From the NCBI GenBank assembly GCA_965205385.1, contig CBDBGS010000007.1:682001-746000 (forward strand): a stretch of 64,000 nt of DNA, given 5' to 3'. The stretch's first letter is position 1. Every line of letters starts with the position of its first letter. The notes below the pieces were generated by a model, which saw nothing but the letters and a program-made list of their open reading frames with translations, was not told the origin of the DNA and searched no databases. Position numbers and translations under genes: made by a program. The DNA comes from CATOSP01 sp965205385. Lineage in GTDB: Bacteria > Chloroflexota > Dehalococcoidia > Lucifugimonadales > UBA3495. Of the stretch, positions 53,114 through 61,626 are shown piece by piece.

Positions 53114-54180
53114 TACTCCTCCGCCTCCCACGTCAACGGCAGGGTTTGGCCGCGCTTAGGGAGAACGACGGTGCCGGTCCCCGAGGCGGTCTGCTCTCCG
53201 CGGCTGTTGCGCAACCTCACCTGGCAATGGACGTAGCCAAAACCGTCCTTCTCTTCCTTGCCCGTGACGTGGCCGGAGGCTGTGATCACGTCGCCCGGGT
53301 AGTCCATGCCCCGGTGTTCGACATAGAAACGCTTGAACCAGCCTTCTTCGCCGGCGAAGTCGGTCATCAACTGACCCAGGTATTGGTTCTTGAGGGAGCC
53401 GTTGACCACTACGTTGGCCAGCCCCTGGCGTAACTGGGCGAATGGGAGGTCCCAGTGAATCCTGGCGTAGTTGCCGTTGGCCGCCGCCCAACGCACCAGG
53501 TGGGTGGTCGTTAGAGGTCCTTTCACGACCGGGGACACCTCCATCCCTACGTCTACATCCTCAAAGTGGCGCTGAGCCGTTTCGGTGGCTTCTGGCCGGA
53601 TAAAGACCTCAACCGGGCTGGGGGGAGAAACGTCGACGGTAACCAGATCGTCCCTGGCGTTGACCGCCTCATCCGGGTCTTCGCCCGCGGGAAGGGCGCG
53701 GTGAATGCTTACCCGGTGGGCCTGGTTCACCACATTGTCGTTCTGGTCGGTCTGGATTTCCTGGCGCACGACGAACACCAGCGGACCGGAGCGCCCCTGC
53801 TTCTCGTAGATGTCCAGGATACGGAACTTCCGGGTGATCCACAGGCCGACGTATGGCGGAGCCAAAAATTGCCAGTCCGCGCCGCCGTTTAGCCCGTAGC
53901 TGTTGAAGGGCAGCGGCACTTGAAAATGGGACTCTTGGCCCGCTCCGAAGTAACCCACGGGAGGAGCGATGTCCTTCCAAGTAGCCAACGGCGGGCAGAG
54001 TAGCGCCCCGAAACGGCTGCGCCCGGCGTGGTCCGTGTCCACGTAGAGCCGGTTGGGGTCTTGAATCGCATCGGCTACGTCGAAAGCCATCTCGTCGCTG
54101 ATGGAGAAGCGGTTACGCTCCGGCTCGGTCTCTCGACCGATCAGGGCTCGGACCTCGTCCGTAATCAGGGATTCGGCCAT
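53113..54180 (-). CDS. MaoC/FAS1-like double-hotdog acyl-CoA dehydratase
   Basis: A protein of about 355 residues with two hotdog halves: an N-terminal half (FGALLCPPLATWKDI, SYGLNGGADWQFL) and a C-terminal MaoC-like half (LTTTHLVRWAAANGNYARIHWDLPFAQLRQGLANVVVNGSLKNQY, which carries the hydratase Asn/His motif). Such proteins hydrate or dehydrate unsaturated acyl-CoAs, for example mesaconyl-CoA. The ATG at 54180 has AAGGAG eight bases upstream; longer readings lack a site. As head of the operon with two CoA-transferases, it probably handles the CoA ester they make. Confidence 0.85.
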   Translation of the reverse strand: MAESLITDEVRALIGRETEPERNRFSISDEMAFDVADAIQDPNRLYVDTDHAGRSRFGALLCPPLATWKDIAPPVGYFGAGQESHFQVPLPFNSYGLNGGADWQFLAPPYVGLWITRKFRILDIYEKQGRSGPLVFVVRQEIQTDQNDNVVNQAHRVSIHRALPAGEDPDEAVNARDDLVTVDVSPPSPVEVFIRPEATETAQRHFEDVDVGMEVSPVVKGPLTTTHLVRWAAANGNYARIHWDLPFAQLRQGLANVVVNGSLKNQYLGQLMTDFAGEEGWFKRFYVEHRGMDYPGDVITASGHVTGKEEKDGFGYVHCQVRLRNSRGEQTASGTGTVVLPKRGQTLPLTWEAEE

Positions 54181-54300
54181 GTGCTGGGCTCCTTCGGCAG
54201 AGGTATTTATTGTCAATCGCGCCAGCCGGTGTAGGTCCATCCAGCCAGGGCCAGTGCAGTTTAGCACAAGGCTGGCCGCCTATAGTACGTCCGGCTCTTA

Positions 54301-54306
54301 TATAAT
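54301..54306 (+). promoter_or_regulatory. Consensus -10 hexamer before the DinB-fold gene
   Basis: A perfect TATAAT lies 33 bp before the DinB gene start, in the gap between two divergent genes. No convincing -35 hexamer is present. Confidence 0.45.
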
Positions 54307-54338
54307 GGCCGTGAGCAAACGGGACACCGGAGGACATG

Positions 54339-54848
54339 ATGGAGCTTAACGAATTCGTGGCGGATGCGTTGGACAAGGAGTGGGAGTTCCTGTTGGAAGC
54401 GGTGCGGGACTTGACCGCCGAGGAAATGGGCTGGCGGGCTGGACCGGAAGCGAATCCCATCGGTTGGATCCTATGGCACATGCTGCGTGTGGAGGACATG
54501 TGGTTCCAGTTCTTCATCCAGCGGCAGACGGACATTTGGGAACGGGATGGCTGGAACGAAAAGTTTGGACTTCCCACGAGGGACAACGGTTTCGGCCACA
54601 CCCAGGAGCAGGTGGGCCAATTCCCTGCCCTGGACCTGGCGGAGCTTCTAAACTACGGCGAGGCCGTGCGGGCGGCGACGCTCGAATACCTCAAAACGCT
54701 GACCGGCGAAGATTACGCCATCGTACCGAGGGAGCAGCGCCCTGAAATGTCCATCGGTGCAATCTGCCGCCAGATCATCGGTGAAGTCTACCAACACGTG
54801 GGCCACATCGCGTATTTGAAAGGGCTGCTACGCGCCGGACAGGGGTAG
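54339..54848 (+). CDS. DinB family protein
   Basis: A 169-residue four-helix DinB/YfiT-fold protein. Three metal-site histidines are visible: IGWILWHMLRVEDMW (first) and EVYQHVGHIAYLKGLL (second and third). Members are metal-dependent thiol transferases or have unknown roles in stress responses. The second of two adjacent ATGs (54339) is chosen because GGAGG ends 5 bases before it; the first ATG (54336) would be only 2 bases away. It converges on the SUF operon. Confidence 0.87.
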   Translation: MELNEFVADALDKEWEFLLEAVRDLTAEEMGWRAGPEANPIGWILWHMLRVEDMWFQFFIQRQTDIWERDGWNEKFGLPTRDNGFGHTQEQVGQFPALDLAELLNYGEAVRAATLEYLKTLTGEDYAIVPREQRPEMSIGAICRQIIGEVYQHVGHIAYLKGLLRAGQG

Positions 54849-54916
54849 AGGCCCGGTGATGTTAGAGGCCAGAGTTTAGCGGAGTTCTTACTCTAAAGGA
54901 GAAGGGTGCGGTTTAG

Positions 54917-54935
54917 GGCGCTTCTTCTAAGCGCC
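54917..54935 (-). terminator. Hairpin spanning the end of the suf operon
   Basis: On the minus strand GGCGCTT pairs with AAGCGCC around a 5-base loop that contains the stop codon of the last suf gene. No T-run follows, so it is a weak terminator candidate or an RNA-stabilising structure. Confidence 0.35.
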
Positions 54936-55391
54936 TTGTTTGGAGATAAACTCCTCAACACCGACTTCCAGCGCGGTCCAGGGCAGCAGAGCGCACTTGA
55001 TGCGCACCGGGTATTGTCTGACCGCTTGGAGCGCCAGAAGGTCGCCCATCTCGGCGGCCTCATGGTCGGATAGCTTCCCCTGCATCATGCTTCTGACCTG
55101 GTCCGACAGCTCCTGTAACTCAAGCAGGGTTTTGCCCGTGGAGAGTTGGGCCATCATGGATGCGGAAGCCTGTATGATGGTGCAACCTTCGGACCGGGCG
55201 CTGGAGTTGGTCACTCGCCCTTCGGTGTCAAGCTCAAGTTGATAGACCACGCGGTCTCCGCAGAAGGGATTGAACTCCTCGGCCTCAACGTCCGGGGCTT
55301 CGAGGGGCTCGCGGTTTCTGGGGTTTCGGTAATGGTCAAGGACCATCTGGCCATAGAGGCCGTCGAGCGTTACGTCCGGAACGTCAGGCAT
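54927..55391 (-). CDS. sufU: SufU-type Fe-S scaffold/sulfur-transfer protein, second copy
   Basis: A 154-residue SufU/IscU-like protein. The three conserved cysteines are in FNPFCGDR, SEGCTIIQASASMM and VRIKCALLPW, with the neighbouring Asp in CGD; the extra SufU insertion between Cys2 and Cys3 is present. SufU accepts sulfur from SufS using a zinc site. It follows another SufU-like gene by 43 bp. Two SufU copies in one operon are unusual; the pair is about equally well conserved, so both may work. Confidence 0.87.
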   Translation of the reverse strand: MPDVPDVTLDGLYGQMVLDHYRNPRNREPLEAPDVEAEEFNPFCGDRVVYQLELDTEGRVTNSSARSEGCTIIQASASMMAQLSTGKTLLELQELSDQVRSMMQGKLSDHEAAEMGDLLALQAVRQYPVRIKCALLPWTALEVGVEEFISKQGA

Positions 55392-55434
55392 GGTTCTGCG
55401 GGCAACCTCAGCCGAGGGGCGGCGGGGGAGGTGT

Positions 55435-55893
55435 TTACTCCGTGGTGACGGAGTCGGAGTCGCCGGCGCCGCCTTTCAGGGCGGCCTTGAGCGTGTGCCA
55501 GGCAAGGATCGCGCATTTGATCCGAGTGGGAAACTCGGCGACTCCGGCCAAGCTCTCCAGGTCGTCCAGCGTATTGTAGTCGGGTTCTTCGCCGGGCTGG
55601 GTGAGCATCCGGTGGAATGCGTCAAATATCTCTTCGGCCCGTTCGACGCTGTGTCCCTTGATGCTCTGGGTCAGCATGGACGCGGAAGCCCTGGAAATAG
55701 CGCACCCGGAGCCCTGAAATCCGACGTCGCTGATGACGTCGCCGTCCAGCTTTAGGTACAACGCAACCTTGTCCCCGCACAACGGGTTATAACCGTCTGC
55801 AGAGCGGTCGGCGTCCTCCAACTTGTGGAAGTTGCGTGGCTTGCTGTTGTGCTCCAGAAGGATTTCCTGGTAAAGCTCGCTCAGATCGGACAT
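55435..55893 (-). CDS. sufU: SufU-type Fe-S scaffold/sulfur-transfer protein, first copy
   Basis: A 152-residue SufU: YNPLCGDKVALYL, GSGCAISRASASML and TRIKCAILAWHTLKAAL carry the three cysteines. The ATG at 55893 overlaps the sufS stop (TAATG), so it is translationally coupled to the desulfurase. A longer reading to 56025 would run antisense-like through sufS coding sequence and is rejected. Works with SufS in sulfur transfer to SufBCD. Confidence 0.9.
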   Translation of the reverse strand: MSDLSELYQEILLEHNSKPRNFHKLEDADRSADGYNPLCGDKVALYLKLDGDVISDVGFQGSGCAISRASASMLTQSIKGHSVERAEEIFDAFHRMLTQPGEEPDYNTLDDLESLAGVAEFPTRIKCAILAWHTLKAALKGGAGDSDSVTTE

Positions 55894-57155
55894 TAGCTGA
55901 AGACCTCGATTGCCCGGTCGATGCCCTTGACCAAGGCATCTATCTCTTCCTTTGTGTTGTAAAGTCCCAGGGACGCTCTGGCCGTGGCGGGAATCCCAAA
56001 CCGGTCCATGACTGGCTGGGCGCAATGATGGCCGGTCCGGACGGCGATGCCTTCCATGTCCAGAATAGTCCCGATGTCGTGGGGGTGGATGCCCTCCATC
56101 ACGAAGGAAAGCACCGCGCCCTTCTCTTTGGCCGTTCCTATTATACTCAGACCTTCAATGCTTGAAAGGCACTCCGTACCGTATTCCAAGAGTTCGCGCT
56201 CGTAGGCCTGGATGTTGCCCATCCCAAGGTTGGAGACGTAGTCAATCGCCGCTCCCAGCCCGATGGCTCCGGCGATGTCGGGAGTCCCGGCCTCGAACTT
56301 GTGGGGCAGGTCGTTGTAGATGGTCTTCTCAAAAGTCACCGACTTAATCATCTCTCCGCCGCCCTGGTAAGGAGCCATCGAGTCCAGCATTTCGGCTTTG
56401 CCGTAGAGGACTCCTATCCCGGTGGGGCCGTAGAGCTTGTGTCCTGAGAACGCAAAGAAGTCACATCCCAGGCCGCGAACGTCGATGGGCACGTGTTGGA
56501 CCGACTGAGCGCCATCCAGCAGCACGGGGACCCCCCGGCTGTGGGCCATGTCGATGATCTCCTTGGCTGGATTTATAGTGCCAAGGGCGTTGGACTGGTG
56601 GACTATGGACACCAGCTTGGTCCTGGGGCTCAACAGCTTTTCGTACTCGTCCATCAACAACTCTCCCTGGTCGTTGATGGGGATAACCTTCAGGTAAGCG
56701 CCCTTTTCCTGGCACAGTATCTGCCAGGGGACGATGTTGGAGTGGTGCTCCATCGCGCTGACGATGATCTCGTCGCCTTCCCCGATGTTTTGTCTGCCGA
56801 AAGAGTGGGCCACCAGGTTGATCCCTTCAGTCGTGCCGCGGACGTAGATGATTTCGTGGTCTGATTCGGCATTCAGGAAGTTCCGGACCTTGGTCCGGGC
56901 CTCCTCATAGTGGTCCGTAGCCCGTTGACTGAGCGTATGGACGCCCCTGTGGACGTTGGAGTTGTCCGCGCTGTAATACTGCACCAGCGAGTCGATAACC
57001 ACCTGGGGTTTCTGACTAGTGGAGGCGTTATCGAGGTAGACCAGCGGCTTGCCGTTGACGGTCTGGTGGAGGACTGGGAAATCAGCGCGCACCTTCTTGA
57101 CGTCTATGCCGGGGCCGACGACTGAAGAACCTCGCGAATGGTTGCCAGTGGTCAT
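55893..57155 (-). CDS. sufS: Cysteine desulfurase SufS
   Basis: A 420-residue class V PLP aminotransferase of the SufS group: N-terminal YLDNASTSQKPQVVIDSL, HHSNIVPWQ, the Schiff-base lysine in FFAFSGHKLYGPTGIGVLYG, and the catalytic cysteine in VRTGHHCAQPVMDRFGI. It takes sulfur from L-cysteine and passes it as persulfide to SufU. Its start overlaps the sufD stop (ATGA). Length and motifs are complete. Confidence 0.96.
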   Translation of the reverse strand: MTTGNHSRGSSVVGPGIDVKKVRADFPVLHQTVNGKPLVYLDNASTSQKPQVVIDSLVQYYSADNSNVHRGVHTLSQRATDHYEEARTKVRNFLNAESDHEIIYVRGTTEGINLVAHSFGRQNIGEGDEIIVSAMEHHSNIVPWQILCQEKGAYLKVIPINDQGELLMDEYEKLLSPRTKLVSIVHQSNALGTINPAKEIIDMAHSRGVPVLLDGAQSVQHVPIDVRGLGCDFFAFSGHKLYGPTGIGVLYGKAEMLDSMAPYQGGGEMIKSVTFEKTIYNDLPHKFEAGTPDIAGAIGLGAAIDYVSNLGMGNIQAYERELLEYGTECLSSIEGLSIIGTAKEKGAVLSFVMEGIHPHDIGTILDMEGIAVRTGHHCAQPVMDRFGIPATARASLGLYNTKEEIDALVKGIDRAIEVFS

Positions 57156-58510
57156 GGTTTGCCCCCGAATATGACCGTGTCGGTAGGGATGGCTGCTGAG
57201 AAAACCCTTTCTAGGAAACTATGCACCGCCTCGACCCTCACGGTATCGACGATTTCGGCGGCGAATGCTTGAATCAACATTTTGGTGGCGGTGGTTCTGT
57301 CCAACCCCCGGCTTTGCATGTAGAAAAGGGTGTCCTGATCGATGTGTCCGGCGGTGGCGCCGTGACCGCACTGGACGTCGTCGGCGTAGATCAGGAGGGC
57401 AGGCTTGCTATCGACTTCCGCCTCGTGGGAAAGGACCAGGTTCTTATCGGTCTGACGGGAGTCGGCCTTTTGGGCGTCTTTCCGCACCAACACAGTGCCC
57501 CCGAACACGGCCCGGGACTTCCCAGCCAGGATTCCCTTATAGAACAGCCTGCTGGTGGTATGGGGCTTGGCGTGGTCGATGTTGATCAGGTTGTCTATGT
57601 GCTGATTCCCTGTCGTCGCGTAAAGGCCCTTTAAGTCGCAGACTGCGCCTGGGGCGTCGAGAGTGATTAAGAGGTCGTTCCTGGCCATCGCCGTGCCTGT
57701 CGTGAACGAGGAAGAAGTCACCGAACTGTCCTGGCCTTGCAACACCCTGCTCGTGCCTACGTGGAAGGCGTCCGGGGTGTCCATCAACAACCGGTAGTGG
57801 TCGACTTGAGCCCCATCCCCGACGGCCATTTCCATGACCGAGTTCGTGAAATACTGCGAACGGTTCAGGCTCGCATAGCTTTCCACCAATGTAACCCTGG
57901 CGTTGTTGCCCACCTGGACAAGTATGCGTGGGTGGGTTACTTGCGGGGTGGACCAGTCGGAGGAAATAAACACCAGGTTGATGGGTGTCGAGACCGTTAC
58001 ACCGTCGGGAACGCTAACCACCGCGCCGTCGAAGAGAAACGCGGTATTCAGCGCGGTGAAGGCATCGTCGTCAGATGCGGCCACTTTGCCCAGGTGCGGC
58101 TGGAGCGATTCAGCGCCGCGGGCTATGACCGACGCCAAGCTGCCGGAGACCACGCCGTCCTGTTCCGTGGGTGTGGATGACAGGAATTCCGAGAATCTGC
58201 CGTCCACGAAAACCAGGTTGGCCCAGTGATCGTGCCAGGGAACCAGAGCGCGGACAGTCTCTATATCCACACCGCTCGCGGCATCTCCGGCAAGTGAGTA
58301 TTCGAAGAGAATCGCGGCCAGTGGGCGGAGGTTTGTGTACTTCCAACGTTCGTTACCCCGCCGGGCGGTGGGGAAACCAGTCTCGTTGAACCGCGCCCAG
58401 GCTTCCATGCGCAGTTCCCGTAGCCAGGCGGGTTCGCTAGCAGCCGGACCCTCAAGCAAGGCCTGGAACCCGTTGCGGTATGTTTCTAGCCTATCCAGTG
58501 TTTGGGTCAT
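57152..58510 (-). CDS. sufD: Fe-S cluster assembly protein SufD
   Basis: A 452-residue SufD-type member of the SufB/SufD family, with an N-terminal helical part (RELRMEAWARFNETGFPTAR, RWKYTNLRPLA) and the C-terminal beta-helix (TLVESYASLNRSQYFTN; GAVCDLKGLYATTGNQHIDN; LLIYADDVQCGHGATAGHID). The 'QCGHGATAG' motif distinguishes it from SufB. It forms the SufBC2D scaffold, binding SufC at its C-terminus. Located between sufC (36 bp) and sufS (overlap). Confidence 0.94.
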   Translation of the reverse strand: MTQTLDRLETYRNGFQALLEGPAASEPAWLRELRMEAWARFNETGFPTARRGNERWKYTNLRPLAAILFEYSLAGDAASGVDIETVRALVPWHDHWANLVFVDGRFSEFLSSTPTEQDGVVSGSLASVIARGAESLQPHLGKVAASDDDAFTALNTAFLFDGAVVSVPDGVTVSTPINLVFISSDWSTPQVTHPRILVQVGNNARVTLVESYASLNRSQYFTNSVMEMAVGDGAQVDHYRLLMDTPDAFHVGTSRVLQGQDSSVTSSSFTTGTAMARNDLLITLDAPGAVCDLKGLYATTGNQHIDNLINIDHAKPHTTSRLFYKGILAGKSRAVFGGTVLVRKDAQKADSRQTDKNLVLSHEAEVDSKPALLIYADDVQCGHGATAGHIDQDTLFYMQSRGLDRTTATKMLIQAFAAEIVDTVRVEAVHSFLERVFSAAIPTDTVIFGGKP

Positions 58511-58545
58511 GATGTTTTGAGGGCGCGGCCTTACTCGGCCAGCCC

Positions 58546-59322
58546 TTAAGCCTCTGCCTCCACCGCTTCCCTGATCCAGTCGTAGCCTTTCTCCTCCAGC
58601 TCGTGGGCCAATTCAGGGCCGCCGGACCGGACGATACGGCCGTCCATGAGGACATGGACGAAGTCGGGCGTAATGTGGTTGAGCATCCGTTGGTAGTGGG
58701 TGACCAGGACGATGGCGTTGGACTCGTTGCGCAGCTTGTTCACTCCGTCAGCCACGATACGCAGGGCGTCGATGTCCAACCCGGAGTCGGTCTCGTCCAA
58801 GACGGCGAGAGTGGGCTCAAGCATGGCCATCTGAAGAATCTCGTTGCGCTTCTTCTCGCCGCCGGAAAAGCCTTCGTTAACCGTGCGGCGGGCGAGATCG
58901 GGGTCGATCTCCACCATTTGGATCTTTTCCCTGAGCATCCGGTCGAACTCCCGGGCACTCAGCTCTTCCTCACCTTTGTGCTCCCGAAGGGCGTCCACGG
59001 CCGCTTTCAGGAACTGCCAGGCCCGGACACCAGGAAGCTCTATCGGGTATTGGAACGCCAGAAACACTCCTTCGCGGGCGCGTTGTTCGGGTTCCATCGC
59101 CAGCAGGTCCTTACCCTGGTACGTCACCTGCCCCTGGGTGACTTGGTACTCCGGCCGGCCGGCCAGCACGTTGGCCAACGTGCTTTTCCCGGAGCCGTTG
59201 GGGCCCATGATGGCGTGGACTTCACCGGCGTTGACGGAGAAGTCTATCCCATTCAGGATGTCCGAGTCGGCAACCTTAACGTGAAGGTCGCTAACCGTTA
59301 GCATAGGCTCGATTTTGTTCAT
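58546..59322 (-). CDS. sufC: Fe-S assembly ATPase SufC
   Basis: A 258-residue ABC ATPase: Walker A GPNGSGKSTL (40-49), signature FSGGEKKRNEILQMA, Walker B LAVLDETDSGLDID, and the late histidine VLVTHYQRMLNHI. These are the features of SufC, which drives conformational change in SufBD during cluster assembly. It lies after the small coiled-coil gene and before sufD. Confidence 0.96.
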   Translation of the reverse strand: MNKIEPMLTVSDLHVKVADSDILNGIDFSVNAGEVHAIMGPNGSGKSTLANVLAGRPEYQVTQGQVTYQGKDLLAMEPEQRAREGVFLAFQYPIELPGVRAWQFLKAAVDALREHKGEEELSAREFDRMLREKIQMVEIDPDLARRTVNEGFSGGEKKRNEILQMAMLEPTLAVLDETDSGLDIDALRIVADGVNKLRNESNAIVLVTHYQRMLNHITPDFVHVLMDGRIVRSGGPELAHELEEKGYDWIREAVEAEA

Positions 59323-59360
59323 CGTTATCCGCGACTCTATTCCAACGTAGCTAGTCTTGG

Positions 59361-59594
59361 CTACGGGTGCAATTTTATCCCGGCAACTGAGAGACCCGCC
59401 GCGGCGAATATAAACCCGCCGAGCCAGAGTGTGGTGCGAAGCTCGGCTGCCTTTATCTCAGCTCGTAACCCGTTCTCCACCGCGGTATTTGATGCCCTAA
59501 TTTCTGACCTCAAACTGTTTTCCAGGGCGTCTAAACGCCCGGGAAACTGTTCGAACGCCCCCTCCAACCGGCTTACTCGCTCTTCAAAGGTCAT
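59361..59594 (-). CDS. Small coiled-coil membrane protein inserted in the suf operon
   Basis: A 77-residue protein from the ATG at 59594 (MTFEERVSRLEGAFEQFPGR): a heptad-rich helix (DALENSLRSEIRASNTAVENGLRAEIKAAELR) followed by one C-terminal hydrophobic helix (TTLWLGGFIFAAAGLSVAGI). No family is recognised; the shape resembles DUF1640-like or haemolysin-XhlA-like tail-anchored coiled coils. It lies 7 bp after sufB stops and 38 bp before sufC. The upstream extension to 59657 overlaps sufB and is rejected. A role in SUF is suggested only by position. Confidence 0.65.
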   Translation of the reverse strand: MTFEERVSRLEGAFEQFPGRLDALENSLRSEIRASNTAVENGLRAEIKAAELRTTLWLGGFIFAAAGLSVAGIKLHP

Positions 59595-59601
59595 CCGTCT
59601 C

Positions 59602-61071
59602 TTATCCCACTGCCCCTGCCAGGCTAACCTTGAGCAATTGGGACGCTTCCATGGCAAACTCGAAGGGGAGTTCCTGGAAGATTCCGCGGCAGAAGCCGTT
59701 GATAATCATGTAGTGGGCGTCCTCAACCCCGATCCCCCGCTGCTGACAGTAAAAGAGCTGGTCGTCGCTGACCTTGGAGGTGGAAGCCTCGTGCTCCATC
59801 TGGGCGGTGGGGTTGCGGACTTCGATGTAAGGCACCGTATGCGCTCCGCACTTGTCGCCTATTAGAAGGGAGTCGCACTGGGTGAAGTTCTTGGCGTTGT
59901 CCGCCGAGGGCATGATCTTGACAAGCCCGCGGTAGGTGGCGTTGCCCTGCCCCGCCGAGATTCCCTTGGCCATTATCGTGCTCTTGGTGTTCTTGCCCAT
60001 GTGGATCATCTTGGTGCCTGTGTCGGCCTGCTGGTGGTTGTTGACCAGCGCCACCGAGTAGAACTCACCGACGGAGTTGTCACCCTGAAGGATCACGCTG
60101 GGGTACTTCCAGGTAATGGCCGAGCCCGTCTCCACCTGGGTCCAGGAGATCTTGGAGTTCTCGCCCGCGCACTTGCCCCGCTTGGTTACGAAGTTGTAGA
60201 CTCCGCCGTTGCCGTCGCGGTCGCCGGGGAACCAATTCTGGAGGGTGGAATACTTGATCTCGGCGTCGTCCAACGCGACCAACTCAACCACCGCCGCGTG
60301 AAGCTGGTGGGTCTTGCGGGCGGGGGCTGTGCAACCCTCGAGATAACTGACGTAGCTGCCTTCTTCAGCGACGATCAGGGTCCGTTCGAATTGGCCCGAG
60401 TCGGCCTGGTTTATCCTGAAGTAGGTCATCAGCTCGATGGGGCAGCGTACTCCCTTGGGAATGTAGGCGAATGAACCGTCGCTGAACACCGCCGAATTGA
60501 GGCTGGCGTAGAAATTGTCGCCGTAAGGGACCACCGAGCCCAAGTACTTCCGCACCAGGTCCGGGTGGTTGCGGATTGCCTCGCTCATAGAGCAGAAGAT
60601 GATTCCTTGCTTCTCCAACGTTTCCTGGTAGGTGGTTGCGACGGAAACGCTGTCCAGCACCGCGTCCACGGCTACACCCGCCAGCTTCTCCCGCTCGGCC
60701 AAGGGGATGCCCAGCTTGTCGAAGGCTTCCAATATTTCAGGGTCTACTTCGTCCAGGCTCTTGGGAGCGTCCTTACTCGAGGAAGGAGCGGCGTAGTAGT
60801 AGATGTCCTGGAAATCTATCTTGGGGTGCTGGATGTTGGCCCAGGCGGGTTCCTCGTAGTTCAGACGCAGCCAATGACGGTAAGCCTTAAGACGCCATTC
60901 CAGCATCCATTCCGGCTCGCCCTTCTTGGCCGAGATCAGCCGGACGATATCCTCGCTAAGGCCCTTGGGCGCGACCTCCGAGTCGATGTCGATGGTGAAT
61001 CCCCATTTGTAATCGGTATCCAGATCGCTGGAACTGGTGTCAGTACGGGAGATGACCCTCTGAGTGGTCAT
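59602..61071 (-). CDS. sufB: Fe-S cluster assembly scaffold SufB
   Basis: A 489-residue SufB. Characteristic stretches: YKWGFTIDIDSEVAPKGLSE, GSVVPYGDNFYASLNSAVFS, YIPKGVRCPIELMTYFRIN, VSYLEGCTAPARKTHQLHAA, YSTLQNWFPGDRDGNGGVYN, and the C-terminal LIGDKCGAHTVPYIEVRNPT. SufB is the scaffold on which clusters form with SufC and SufD. First gene of the operon, with a promoter and a palindromic operator candidate in the gap before it. Confidence 0.97.
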   Translation of the reverse strand: MTTQRVISRTDTSSSDLDTDYKWGFTIDIDSEVAPKGLSEDIVRLISAKKGEPEWMLEWRLKAYRHWLRLNYEEPAWANIQHPKIDFQDIYYYAAPSSSKDAPKSLDEVDPEILEAFDKLGIPLAEREKLAGVAVDAVLDSVSVATTYQETLEKQGIIFCSMSEAIRNHPDLVRKYLGSVVPYGDNFYASLNSAVFSDGSFAYIPKGVRCPIELMTYFRINQADSGQFERTLIVAEEGSYVSYLEGCTAPARKTHQLHAAVVELVALDDAEIKYSTLQNWFPGDRDGNGGVYNFVTKRGKCAGENSKISWTQVETGSAITWKYPSVILQGDNSVGEFYSVALVNNHQQADTGTKMIHMGKNTKSTIMAKGISAGQGNATYRGLVKIMPSADNAKNFTQCDSLLIGDKCGAHTVPYIEVRNPTAQMEHEASTSKVSDDQLFYCQQRGIGVEDAHYMIINGFCRGIFQELPFEFAMEASQLLKVSLAGAVG

Positions 61072-61126
61072 TTAGTCATCCTCCAAGTGGATCAAGCCCT
61101 GCGGATATCCCTAGCTTTCCAATGGG

Positions 61127-61150
61127 AATTGTCAGGATAACAGGACAATT
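61127..61150. promoter_or_regulatory. Candidate operator upstream of sufB
   Basis: A perfect inverted repeat, aattgtc (61127-61133), ten bases, gacaatt (61144-61150), with a third gacaatt at 61167-61173. It lies between the predicted -10 and the sufB start. An Rrf2-type Fe-S-sensing repressor is a common suf regulator and could bind here, but no regulator gene is in the window. Confidence 0.5.
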
Positions 61151-61173
61151 GTTGACTGTCTAGGTCGACAATT

Positions 61174-61202
61174 ATGCTAGCATTCCGGGTAGCTACTGTC
61201 AA
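61174..61202 (-). promoter_or_regulatory. Predicted promoter of the suf operon
   Basis: Reading the minus strand: TTGACA (61202-61197), exactly 17 bp, then TAGCAT (61179-61174). The -10 overlaps a CATAAT; the operator candidate lies just downstream. Confidence 0.6.
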
Positions 61203-61251
61203 CGATAATCGTAACCTGGAACATGCGTGAATCCTAGTCAAATTCACAGCG

Positions 61252-61626
61252 GTGACCGTTCAGACTCGATGAGGCGGATTGGCTGAATCTCACATTGGTC
61301 ATCTCTGTGATAATCCTCTTATCATGTCCCGCCCCCGCAATCCGTCATTCCCGCGCAGGGAGACCTTTGAATAATCCCCTCTCCCTCCGGGAGAGAGTTA
61401 GGGTGAGGGCGTCCTCCGTATCTGGGCACACTCTGGATTCTCGCTTTCGCGGGAGTCGCGGAAGGTAACGCAAAGGTCTCCGCAGGCGGGAATCCAGAAA
61501 CGCCCATGATAGTGAAGGTCGCTGGTTGCAAGGGTTTCTGGATTCCGGGTCAAGCCCGGAATGACGAACTTGGAGCCGGAATGACGAGCTTGGAGTAGGA
61601 AGGACACATCAAGTCTGAACAGTTAC
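61252..61626. mobile_element. MITE-like element, copy 2 (inverted and larger)
   Basis: A 375-bp non-coding element whose ends, gtgaccgttcagactcgatg and (inward from the right) gtaactgttcagacttgatg, match the copy at 36963-37191 in inverse orientation. Shared interior: the tcattccgggcttgacccgg hairpin, gaaaccnttgcaaccagc and tttctggattcccgcct. It has an extra middle segment with ctctccctccgggagag, itself a widespread bacterial intergenic repeat. It fills most of the 787-bp sufB-tatD gap; nothing else coding is seen there. Confidence 0.85.

Noticed and set aside
52220..53236. Plus-strand reading frame of 338 codons over a CoA-transferase
   Set aside because: Antisense of a well-recognised CaiB/BaiF gene; no ribosome site or domain.
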